From NCBI GenBank assembly GCA_932294295.1, contig OW028573.1:14962155-15026154 (forward strand): DNA of 64,000 nt. Direction: 5' to 3'. Below the pieces are notes generated by a model. It ran no database searches. It had not been told where the DNA came from and was given only the letters and a program-made list of their open reading frames with translations. Shown here one piece after another: positions 1-12,500 of the stretch (position 1 is the first letter of the stretch; every line of letters begins with the position of its first letter). A program made the position numbers and the translations under genes. This DNA comes from Alitta virens. Taxonomy: Eukaryota; Annelida; Polychaeta; Phyllodocida; Nereididae.

Positions 1-266
1 AGACTATTGAAGTTATGCTGTAATCATATCTGAAGACAAACTGTTTTAGACAGTTTAATATGTAGTTACAGACGTAATTCACAACAGCCATTGTGCAACT
101 TTTTTTAAAAAAGTGCACAAATACAAAGTTAAGCACTCCTGTATGTGTGGATTGGTTCAAAATTGTACGTTTTTAACTGAGAGGAGCCATTTCTTTATTA
201 TATGTTGTTTTATGGCATATTTACCATATGGACATACAGAATGTAGCAAAAAAAAATTTGGCTCAC

Positions 267-523
267 CTGAGCTAAGTCTGTCACAATAGAAGTCTTTCCT
301 GTTCCGGATGGCCCTATTAGTGAACCACACTGGAATCCACTGAGTGCCTGAGTTAGTGTAATGCATGCTCTCTCCGTCAAAGGTGTCACCATGAGTCTAC
401 TCGTCGGACCAATATACTCATAATCGTACTTGAATCTTGCCATGAGCTGGGACATTGCACATTTCCCTAAGTTGTAAGTATGACTTACAGTTGTTTTGTT
501 TCTTGTTGGTTCTGTCATATTCT
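267..523 (-). CDS. Dynein-like gene: AAA1 P-loop exon
   Basis: This exon carries the entry into the first AAA+ ring domain. The acceptor is the AG after the pyrimidine-rich ctttgcctt on the minus strand. It was chosen because it keeps phase 1 from the preceding exon; the AG eleven bases upstream breaks the frame. The exon ends in-frame (..DLAQ) at a good GTGAGC donor. The Walker A lysine and threonine are present, so nucleotide binding at AAA1 looks possible. The following residues are S-I rather than the usual E-T/S. Confidence 0.85.
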
Positions 524-3500
524 CTGAAGGCAAAGTTGACTGGAGTATGAGCCTTATACAAAATATACATTCTAAAAGATACTACATTGTACACACTAAC
601 TCTGTAAATTTCTTATCCAAATGAATTTCAAACGAAGCTTACCATCTAATCCACTCATTGGTCTTTCTGATGATCGTGTAGTTGCCTGGAGGACTCTTTC
701 AATGTCCATATGATAACGTAATGTCTTCAGCCAGTTGAAGCTCTTAGGATCAATAGCTTCGTCCTGAAGTAACTCTGAAGATGACACACACAGTGATAAA
801 GTACCTGAGGGAGCTAATATTACAAACTTTCACGATATTTACTATAAACTTTAGCTTACCATCCATCACATCACGGTGATATGAAGTCTGGCTCACTAGA
901 TTGCCAAGAAGAGTATGGAGTCTTCCTCTAGCCTCAAAACCAAGGTCACTTTCAGCATTTGCCTTGAGGACACTTGTGTACTGCTCTATTTTTGCAGATT
1001 GTTCATCTCTGTAAATTACACAAAACAAGCGTTATGTTGCACCCTAAAAACCCGCTCTAACCAACTGAGCTAAAGGGAATTTTCAGCTAGCCGGGTGGCT
1101 CGTAGGCGAGGTAATTGCTGTAGGATCTTTACTATATGACACAAGTACATGAATCATCCATAATGTATAATATTTCAGTTATGTAGTTGTATGATTCAAT
1201 GTTGAGTCCTAAAATCTTCATAATATACACACTAACCTGATGATATTTATGCTCTTCTGATCACCACTGCTGAGGGCTTTCTGAACATCTCTTCCAAAGA
1301 GTACAGCTTCAGATATCAAAATGCATTGAGAAGGGAAATGCAGCAGCCAATGTGCATATTTGGATTTAATCTCATGAGCCAATGCTTCCTCTTCTTTGCT
1401 TTCCAGCTTTGCTTCACATTGCAAGAGCTCTTCAAGGATCTTCACAACTTCTTGCGAACCTAATGTGTATTCAAAGACTAATTTAGGCTATTCCTTTAAA
1501 TACAACTTGAGGAAATCTTGATAAAAATACCAATATATCTTACCATCAAGCCTTGCTTCAACACAAGCTTGCAAAGTTTTCAATATTGTTGACTTCAGGT
1601 ATTTCTCAAGCTGCGACAGCCATTTGCAAGTGTCGAGGGAAAATGGTAATGGCACGCTTAGTGATACAACTTCTCCAAGATTGCCCTGCACAGAGGACAC
1701 CTGGAGACGGTGAGCTTAAAAAGACACAGAAGAACAATCGTAGTAACTCTTGGCCAGGTTAGTTATTATGGGATGTTCAGTATTAAGAAAACTGTGATTC
1801 CTGCTTTAATAAAAATAAGCAATACGTAGATATAAGAGGTGCTATAAGTAGGTAGTAATTAGCTTATTTCAAATGTGTGCTGCTGTCCATTTTTTAAATT
1901 CCTTTATTTTTCCTTTCTGTTTGTATTATTTTCCTTCATATTATCTTAAAAATGTATATATATATACATTATATTGATTAACTTTTCTGTTGCAAGTTTT
2001 GCTTAATTTGTCAGGCGGCACCCATTGCAGCACTAGATTCATTCTGGCTAATGAGTGTCTCCAGGATCACAATGACTGCCAGGTCTAAGTTAATATCATT
2101 CCTAACTCAATATTAGTGCTGTAAATTTCATTGTATCGTGTATCATATTAGCTGTCTCTGAATAAATCATTTCAGTCTGTCTGTCATATTTGTAATATGC
2201 AATGTATCATGTATTTGTTATGTACTGCATTTGTAAGTTTTGTCTACCCGTAACTCAATTTCAAGAAATCAGTTATCAAGCATTCATACCGAACATAGAG
2301 TAGTCGAGTGAGGTCCCTGTTCCCTGGACATCCTTTGGCAGAGAAAATGTCATGTTTGATATTCCACTGAAGCATTTTTTCACATGGGGAACCAGCGCAG
2401 TTGGATTTCTTGAGACTGACAGTAATGCAACAGTCTCTGATTCGCTGAGGAAGTAAAGTCTTGGAAACTGTGATCGAACCTTATCAATGGCTTCACTCAA
2501 TTCACTCAGTATGGTTTCCTGCAAAAAATTTAAGTTTAGTTGTCACTCTTACAGTTAAAGGTTGCATAGCTCTATTCATATATCAATGCAGGTGTTAGTC
2601 AGCCATTTTAATTATTGAACAACGTAGAATACAATAAAAAGGTTGCACAATATACACTTCATTGGCAACAGATGGGCGCCAACATTAGAGAAGACATCCA
2701 TGATCCATCAATGATCCATCCATGATCCATCCATGATCCATCCATGGATGTGACAGGAGACTTTTTTTTTTCCATGCAAATTGAGTTCAGGTGATCCTGG
2801 GCAGCGGAAAGTTTGCTGTTTTCAGTGAGATAAGCAACCTTCTAATTGTTTGTGTACTGCGTATATTTCAATGATTGAACTATCAATTCCAGTGTTTTAT
2901 AATACACATATATACATGTAGTAGAGATCACCATGCAAATCTTACACTGCTTCCCACTGAAGACATCAACAAAGTCAAAACACAGCCCAAATATATACAC
3001 GCAAGCCAATAAAATTAAACTATATCTGTATTTTCTCTGTCAGAAAATAAGCATAAGTATAAAAACTTACTTCAACAATAACAAGCTCAACCAAGAAATC
3101 CTTCAATCGTGCTCCTTGCAACTGGCGAAATCCTTTACTTCCTCTTGGTTTTGTGAGAATAGACGTGACTTTTGGATCACCAAGGATTGTCAACATGACG
3201 TCCTGTCAAAATAAAAAGCATCAAAAGATTTTGTGACAGTATTCATGATAGGACAATTCTATGTTGAATCGAATATTTTGTTTTTCATGCAAAAACATGA
3301 CCAAATTTATACTATAACCAAAATCAATTACATACAAGAAGGACGATAATAAAAAAAATTTCCCACAAATATAACGGAGTTACAAAGACTGGGTCTTGTT
3401 CGTTAGGACTTAAGTTGCTAGAAGTCGTGTGACACCTACATGATATTTCTCATGAACGTCCTCAAATTTCTTGCTCAGTGACTCATACTTCTTGTAAAAT

Positions 3501-6500
3501 TCCTTCTCATCAAACACCTTCAGTAAGTACAGCCACTGAAAGATAATGCCAACAAATCTATTGTAAACAACCCTGAAGTTCCACAAATTGATATGAACTA
3601 CTTCTGGTTTGCAGAAAACTTACATTCATTTGAGCAGTCTGCCATAATTGCAAGATTTGCTCAGCTTCTTGCAATGCACTTGCCCATTTTTCAGCTTCCT
3701 CTTTGTGTCCAGATAAATACTGAGAAGACAAAATCCTCTGTAATACTACTTGGCCATCCTGAAAAAACACATTTATAATTTTTAAGAAAAGAAAAGCTGA
3801 AGGTAATAAATCATTCGCATAATAATTTTACACAGGCATTTGTCTTATTCTATTTTCGCCATCTTGTGATTCATTGTGATCATAAACATTCTATATGTTG
3901 TCCCCGTAAGAACTTCATCATATTTACAAAGGCTTATCGACTCACCTCGATGAGGTACAACATTTCTGGTACTTCTATCACAACATAAAGATCATTCAGA
4001 TTTGCTCTAAGTTTGGGCTCTGAATCAGTGTTTGATCTTTCTCGTCTGTACCTCTGTAAACCCCCAGACTTTGGTGGTTCTGTAGTTTGGTCAGCTGTGA
4101 CAAAAAGAGAAAGCATGACATATTTTATCCCGTTAGTCTTAACTAAAAATAATTTTTTTGTTGGTTCCAGTTGGATCTGACTGACCCTGTTTGTAAGTTA
4201 CCACCATATCTCAAAAATTCTTAAATATATAATTATCGCCAAGCAAGTTATATCTTATCTCATCAAAGCTCAAAATTAGATAAATTTGATATATATATAT
4301 AATTTATACAGTGATGATGTATACATAATATGCAGAGTTGAGTCATTTATAATAAGATCGAAGTTAGGAAAAAATATTTTATTTAGAAAAAAAAGTCTTG
4401 TCTATTTATTTCGCTAATATTTTTGGGGCAAATAACCAGAACCTAAAAATAAAGTTTTTGATGCCTAACGGTTGCAGACAGTCTGCAATGTTTGTGTATA
4501 ACAGTTTATGCAATGCATTTCCCACGTTTGGTGACTCGCACTGTATATAACAGTTAGCTGTTTTGTGAGCTGTCATGCAGGAAGCATTAACATTTAGCAA
4601 TTATGTAGGCCTAAAGACCACTTCATGCAAAAATGGTCAAATAGACAATGTATATGAGGTGAGTGTCATATTTTTATATTATGATTTAATTGTGAAATGT
4701 ATTCTGATTCATTAATCTATGTATAGAGCATTCAATAGCATTTTAGCAACACAATATTGTATTCATGCTATAGGCCACAAGTGTGTTAATCTATTGAAGA
4801 GAGCAGTGAAAAAAGATCATCAAGGTGGCATTGTTTTTTGTGAGTTTCATTTTATATATATAAAGTTCTTGATCTTACTTATTTGATATATTTAAATGAT
4901 AATTTATTCATTAATTGTTTACAACCATTTAGTCCAAATACTTCAACATTTATTATTCCTCTGACAGTGCATATTTTCTGTCTGATATATATTGCATTAT
5001 TGTTTCATTTCTTTTAGATTCACCTCATGAGTTTCTTATACCAGTGAATAAACTTTGCTTCTTCACAAAACCCTGTAATTCATTACTGACCATGCTCGCC
5101 CTCCTCAGCACTAACCAACATGTCACAATTGCATGACCTTACTTTTGTAAACACTCTCAGGAATGTGTTTGGCAAGCTTGAAATTCGTTTCCTCCCAAGT
5201 CTTAGACAATTTTGCCAACTCTCCTTCAATCATATCTTCACTCTGTGCAGTCCTGAAAATCCTCTGAATGTTGTGAGAGTGGGCATGAAGATTGTACGAC
5301 AATAATTCTCCCACCGTGAATTCATGTTTACAGTCATACTGTTCTCCCATTTCTACAAAGATCCTTTTCAAGTGTCGTTCCTGCAGCAGAAACAAAACAA
5401 AAAGTTGATGAGTAATCAATACGGCATGTTAGTCAGGTGCACATCACTAGTCTCCAAATAATGGGGAGGAAAAGTACCACCAGAGGTCACTGTAGCAATA
5501 AGTATTGTTCGAGTCATCTATTTTGTGACGTCATCCATTTAACAATTAATCGTGTAGTGACGTCATCCTATAGTATAAGCCAAAATAAATGTCTACCTGA
5601 TTTTTGGTCTAAGTTTTGCATATATGTCATGGAGAAGCACAAAATAGAAGTGGATGTTACCAAAAAGTCCAATCCCAACTTCAATTAACTTCCAAGTTTC
5701 CTATCTTTTCAATGATAATTTTTTCATCATTATAGTCAATTGTTATGGTTACAAAAAAGCGGCATTACAACGGACAATATAGCAAAATTCTGGTTATTTG
5801 GTTCCCAGAGCTGTTTTTATCAGCTGGAAAGTTGGGCTCTGACTTGTTGCTAAAATTTCTGTTCATTTTGTGCTGCTCCATGCCATTATGGCAAAATTTG
5901 CCAAAAAAAAAAGAGTGGACATTTACTATGGATCCTAGTATAGCGTCTTTTATCTGCTATGCTGGCTGGGCCCTCTTGTCCTTTTCTCCCCATTGATGAC
6001 ATCACTCACCAATGTTCCAATTGCACTCATTGACCTCATCAAATTATATGACCTTTGGTGACATCATCAATTGTTTGGAGACATGTACCAATCACATATA
6101 ACTTACTTACATGGCAAATATAATACACCTAACATGGCTTGGCCACTTGCTGCATATTACCAATTAAGGTTATCATGGTTATGGATCCTTATTAAGGCAC
6201 ACACAAATTAAAGCTTTAAAATAACAGAGACATATTCATTACAATTAACGCACCCACCTCCAAACAATGAGTTTCATGATTGTTCAACTATAACAATCAC
6301 AAGTAAGAAAGGCTGGCTGCATTACCTTCAACACTGGAGATGACAATCTGTACATTATTGGTAGGTCGTGTTTGAAGTCTTGGAGAGTGTTGTACCAGTG
6401 AGTCAAGACAGCGCTGTTTTGAGGCAAGTGGTCTCTCAGCTGTCCTGCTGCAACTTGCCATTCCATAACTTTATCCAAAGCTTTCTTAACATTGAACTAG

Positions 6501-9500
6501 ATGAGAGATGAGAAAAAGTTAAACTAAAAGATTAAACAATATTGCAGGCTGAAATTTTAATTCAGATATTCATTCAGTTCCATCAGCAAAGTTTTGAAGT
6601 TCTACAAAGCCCAAATTATGACTCCTGTCATAAAAGCCCAAATTAAACTTAATATACCTTCTTAACAAGTTGGTTCTTCCAGTCTCTGATCTGATGTGTG
6701 GAGACTTCAATGTATTGCCAAAGCTCTTGTTGTAAATCCAGTTGGTTCATCATTTCATTAGAAACAGACATATCAAACGGCTCGCCTGTGATGGCCTCCC
6801 GCCACTTGTTGCACTGTCCCATCTGGCGATAAACTTCATGAAATTCTTCTCTAATCTGTGGCATTTGAAGCAATTCTTGAGAAACAGGTTCACAGCATTG
6901 TACGACAACCATACAAGTCTCTTAATACATTTCTGGAAGCTTATGACAAATTTCAAATTTACCTTAGTTATTTCACGGAGCATGACACTTGGATCTTGAC
7001 CAGCCTCTGTGAATTTCATATCAGTGGCTTCACTGTAGAGTTCAGCAGCTCTCTCCTCTAGCATCTGTTTAAATTAATTATGTTTTAACATGTTTAAGTT
7101 GATGTTACTTATGATAATAAAGGTACCAATCATAAGTAATTAAGAATCAGGCAGAAGTTTCAATTTAAAAAATAAAATATAGACAGTTATAGCAAATACT
7201 GGTTTAAAAATCTCACTTGTCATAACCTTATGTACACTCTCAGGTATAAAAACAGAATTGAGGCTATCATTAATTTACCCAAAAAAAAAGAAGACACAAC
7301 TAAAGGGGGTTTCACACATAGCCGGATCAGACGCAGGAGCGTCCCGGAGGACAACTCCGGAATACTCCCGCATACTCCGGGGAAAGGCGTATAGACATCT
7401 TGTTCATGTCCGGGATTGTCCGGGATTGTCCGGCATTGTCCGGCATTGTCCGGCATTGTCCGGTAACACCGTGGGACTCCGGCAAAAAAATTAAACATGT
7501 TTAATTTTCATGCCGGAGATCCCGGAATAGTTAAATCCGTGTTGGTCCGTGTAGATCCGTGTAGACTCCCAGTAGACTCCGTCGATCTCCGGGGACCTCC
7601 GTATTGACACTGGAATACATCGTGTGATCTCCGGCTAAGTCCGGCGTCAACCGGGCGTGAAAAGTACGCGCCGGAGAGCACAAGGAGCAACTCGGTTCCA
7701 CACGAGTGAACAAGGACCAACACGGAGTCTAAACGGAGTGAACAGGGAAAGCGGGTTTACATGTCATTTGCTTGACCCGGTTAACCCCGTTAAGTACACG
7801 GTGTCACACGAGGTCAATGCGGAGATACAGGAGTGAACAAGGTGTCAAGACGGAGTTAATTAAACTGACACGGAGTGAGTACGGATGCCTGAGTATATAT
7901 ACAACCGCCGTCTTTGGAGAAGCATCATTCCACCGCCCGCCGTTCATCGTTGATCATCGAATTAATTGATTTATTATCCACCACTTCTTCTGGATATTAC
8001 CTTCTGGATTGCTGCTGCTGCTACTACTGCCGTTTCTTGAATTAACCACCATGCCACCTAGGAGAGGAAAGGGGAGGCCTGGCAAGAAGACTGTTGTGCA
8101 ACAGCAACCTGCACCTGCTGCTGTTGAAGAAGATGCAGCCAGTAATACCTCTTCAAGACCGCAAAGTCCACAAGGCATGCCAGATTTACCTGGGCCAGTT
8201 GTACCTGCTGAACCTGCAGTACCTCCTACTGCAGCTCCACCCCCACCTGCAGCAAAAGCGAAGAGGCAGAAAAAGGAAGCCCTGAACCTGACAGATGACC
8301 AGGAACAAGATGTGGCCGACTGGTACCGTTCCCAGGAGATGTTGTATAACCGGCGGCTTGCTCAATACAAGCAGACAGACATCAAATCGCGAATGATAGA
8401 CCAGAAGGCGAAGGAGCTGGGTTGTACTGCGCAGCAGTTGAAAACTTGGATTGACTCAATGCGAACTTCAGTTGGGAAGCTGACGGATCCAAGCAAGAAG
8501 CCTTCTGGTGGGGCCGCCAGAATCCTGACAGACCGGGACAACTGGATCATGGAGAATTTCGGCTACCTCGAACGCCACATCAAGAGGGTTGATGCTGGGA
8601 AAAGAAAGAAAGGTGGGCAGCTTTCCCAGAGCTTATCAGCCAAAACTCCATCCAGCAGCAACAGACCTACCACTGAGGATGACACGTCTGAAGCTGAGGA
8701 GGTCATTGTGGATAGTTCGGATGATGGTGGCAGGGATTCGGATACAAGCAGGTCCAAGGGTGGGCCTTACAAGGGCGGCAGCAGCAGCAGCAGGAGGAAG
8801 ATGGGGGCCCCTCCTCCAAGCAAGAAGACGTCCAGACGTCAGCCTCGTCATCATCATGACTGTGATTCATCCAGCCTTGCAGCTAGTGGAGATGGAATTG
8901 CTACACAAGCTGTCACTCAAGTAAGTAAACTGCTTCAGTTGCCATGATAATCAAGATAATCGTATTGTAATGTTGCAGTTTAAAGTTGTAATTGTAATGT
9001 TGCAGTTTAAAGTTGTAATTGTAATCTTGCAGTTTAAAGTTGTAATTGTAATCTTGCATTTTAAAGTTGTAGCTTTTCCATAGTAGAAAGTGGTAGCTTT
9101 GTTTCTTGGCACTTCCAGTGTTCACTGTATGGTGATGTGTCTTTTCAGTACATTGTCAATAATGCACATGCTATTGCAGTTGCCATGTGACTTACTCTAA
9201 TGTTGTGTTTTTCCCTATTTCCAGCTGATTGAAAAAGCCACCGATCTGCAGAGGGACATGCACAGCAAGTTGAGTCAGCCGACGGACTCAGGCAGCTTGT
9301 CCAAGAGGGTGTTCACGGACATGATCTACCACGAGGTGATGCAGATGGACACAGACACTTGGTGGGATTACCAGGCCCAAACCTTAAACAACCTGATGCA
9401 GTTTAAGCAGGCGTATCGTCGCAAGCGCCAGCAGCAACAGCAACAGCAGCAGCAACAGCAACTGCAACAGCAACTGCAACAGCAACAGCAGTATCATCAC

Positions 9501-12500
9501 TTTCTGCCTCCTGTCTCTCAGCAGCAGCAGATGCAGATGTTCCCTCATCATCAGCATTCTTCCAGCCCTGCTGCCCAGATGTTCGCACAGCATTCATCCA
9601 GCCCTGCTGCCCAGATGTTCGCACAGCATTCATCCAGCCCTGCTGCCCGGATGTTCGCTACTCCATCCGGCCCTTCGCCCCAGGCTCTCGTGTCGTCTGC
9701 CCCTTCTTCGTCTGTGCCTGCACCGATCCCCCCTCCTGCGACATCTTCTACGATTATCAGTCAGGCCTGGTTGACTTCAGGTCCTTCTCACGGTCGTCCT
9801 TCCATGTCACCACAGGATTGCAGCACGCCTCAGGATGTTTCTCTCACCAGCTACTTGTTAAACACTAGTGTGGGGGGAATGGTTGGTGGTGATGACCATA
9901 ACTCCTCCTTTTCGGTGCCCACGCCTCCAACTACCACAACCGAGTAATGTTGACCTGGAAATGAACAATGAACTTTAATGAAATGAACAATGAACTGTTA
10001 TTACTTATGTTTTCATGTGAACTGTATACCAATGAAGTTTAATGTAATGAACAATGAACTTTTACTTATGTTTTCATGTAAACTGTATTACATGACAATA
10101 ATTAAATGATGTGTATTTTTTGCACTTGTGTGCTGCAGAAGTCTGAAGTTTGCTATTAATTAAATGTTGAAACTTACATCATTCGTGTTGTTTTCAAATC
10201 TTGTCTTGCTGCCATGGTACACTCCCAGCTTCTGAGTTCACGTAGCTGACCAAGTATTGCCACATTTCCTTGGCTGCTCTGTTGGTGTTGCCTCTGAACA
10301 CATGTCCCATGTCTGGTAGATTGGCAGCATTCTCCCTCCATGCACCTGGGATGATCTCATGGATGTCGGCATTTTCCTGGTCCACAGCATTCACTTGAGC
10401 AGTTGGATACCTCACCCTCAGTAGGTTGTGCAACACACAGCAAGCAAGAGTTATGGTACACACTCTGTCAGGACTTTGAGGCATTGTTGTGAGGAGACAC
10501 CTGAACCTGGCAGCCAAAAGTCCAAATGCATTCTCTACCACCCGTCTAGCTCTAGAAAGTCGATGACAAGGATAGAAATGGTATTGAAGGCTACCCTAAA
10601 TCCATACTGCAGAGACTTGTAGCTGTTGCCCGTACCCAGGTAGCGCAAGGTAATAGCCAGTTTCAATCCAGGTTCAAGGGCCCTCCTCAAAAAGGTTTCC
10701 TGCTTTGTAATCCTAGGTCCCACTCTGGCAAGAACTTCATGAAATAAGTCAGGCCCCATCCTCATGAAATTCTTGAAGCCACCCAGATCTTCTGCAGTCA
10801 ATTCAGCCATCAGTTTTTCATACTGCCCATAAAGAGGTCTTCTTAGCAGCCAAGGTCGCACCCACATTTGCCTTCTTCTTCTTCGTCTTGGTGCAGCAGC
10901 AGCATTTTCTAATAGGTCATCTTCATCAGTTGATGTTGTGGCCCTCACTGCATCATCTTGCAGTTTGTGTTCTTCTTGCAGAATTATATCATTAGCAGCA
11001 GTCAATAGCTGGACTTGCATGTCCATGCACTTCAAATCCAATTCCACCCTGTCGTAGTGTGATAAAGACATATCCAATTTTTCTGTAGTAGCAGCAACAG
11101 CTTTGCAGTATGGTAGTCCGAAGTGGAATGATGGACAGTGGAACGCAGGCAGTTTAAATACCAATTTCAGAGCGATCCGGGTGAAAACCACTTAACTCCG
11201 TAGTGATATCGTAGTAAGATCGTGTAAAGATCGGGTATATCCGTGAAGGCCCCGTGTAACATCCGGTTTCACTCCACCCGCCTCCGGCACAGTCGTGTTA
11301 CCTCCGGCTACAACCGTGGCTCATTCCTTGTTTGACGGTGCTCCTCCGTACATATCCGTGTAGCGCCCGTACACATCCGTGTCATGACCGTGTTGCTCCT
11401 TGTTGCCTCCGTCTTGCCTTCGTGTCCACACCGCCCAATTATTTCGTTTGTTTACATTTCTAACTTTTTCGCCCGGACCGCCCCGGATTTAACGAAATTT
11501 CATTCCGGGACGCTCCTGCGTCTGATCCGGCTATGTGTGAAACCCCCTTAAGCATTTGTCATTAATTAGTAAGCAAAGACAACCATATTCAAATGTATCC
11601 GGCGCCTTGAATATATACACATTAAGACACACATGTTAAAAAGCTCGCAGCCTTCACGGTTATTTTTCAAACTGAATGTACTCCTGACCATCATTAGTCT
11701 CATCAAATTTACCCTAAACTCTGCAGTGTTGTCAGCAGGATCAAAACCAGTGGATACAGAGTCTGTCTCAGAGTTTGAGAAGGCTGATGCGGAAGCTCTA
11801 CCGTTTTTTGTCTACATGAGGAAGTATTGAATTAAAGCATTAATGGAAATGCCATAAATTTTGTGCAAGACTAAATGCTACAAATGTAAAGTGTCTTCGA
11901 TGTCATTTATATTGATTTAGACAATAAGCATGTGTTAATACCATAAATATTCTAGATTAGAAGCTACATAGCCCTCTATTGTTTCAGTGGGCAGTTGAGC
12001 GGTAGCTTCGGTATCAAATAAAGACTGGCGCCTATTATCAATGCACTATAAACAATATACATGACTATCAGATTTGTATTTTGGTGTCATTAATGCACTG
12101 TTAAAGTTGTTCTTTTTTAACATGAAATTTGTCCTTCGAAACAGTGATTCGCTGATTCATATCTGATTGGTGAATCAACTCATAACCATCAATGGAAGGT
12201 TTTTTCTCAGTGATACACCAAAAGAAACATTACCATGACAATAAGAATACCATGAAATATAATTAATGGGCAATAATGTCCATACAGATGAAATACCCAC
12301 CGAGTAGTTATCAGCAAGATCCTGAGCTATCATTGGTCCTTGTGTGTTCACATAGTCTGAAGCTTCTTGCATCTGAAACAAGAAAGCTTCCCAAGACTGC
12401 CACAACGTTTCCTCGACTTTCTCCTCTTCATCACTCAGTTGTCTGTAGCTCATTCGAATCACCTATAGAAGTAAAGAAATGCTGAGCGCAATCTCATGAC

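Larger units (their letters stand above)
7304..11548. mobile_element. PIF/Harbinger DNA transposon, 4,245 bp, flanked by TAA
   Basis: The element starts AGGGGGTTTCACACATAGCC and ends in its exact reverse complement. It is flanked by TAA at 7301-7303 and 11549-11551, a 3-bp target duplication typical of PIF/Harbinger. Inside are the two genes expected of the superfamily: a plus-strand SANT/Myb-like gene and a minus-strand DDE transposase. The element lies in one intron of the dynein-like gene and is GC-richer than its surroundings. Identical TIRs and TSDs suggest recent insertion. The transposase has lost its catalytic centre, so this copy cannot be autonomous as read. Confidence 0.95.

Noticed and set aside
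2933..3214. 94-codon plus-strand ORF
   Set aside because: Antisense shadow of the dynein-like exon at 3071-3202, which has correct splice sites and linker motifs.
9384..9633. Minus-strand ORFs rich in Leu or Ala-Val opposite the polyglutamine tract
   Set aside because: Shadow frames of the CAG/CAA repeat of the SANT gene.
11640..11810. Open minus-strand frame (..SNSETDSVSTGFDPADNTAEF..) as an extra dynein exon
   Set aside because: No acceptor gives the required phase 0, and the flanking exons join in frame without it.
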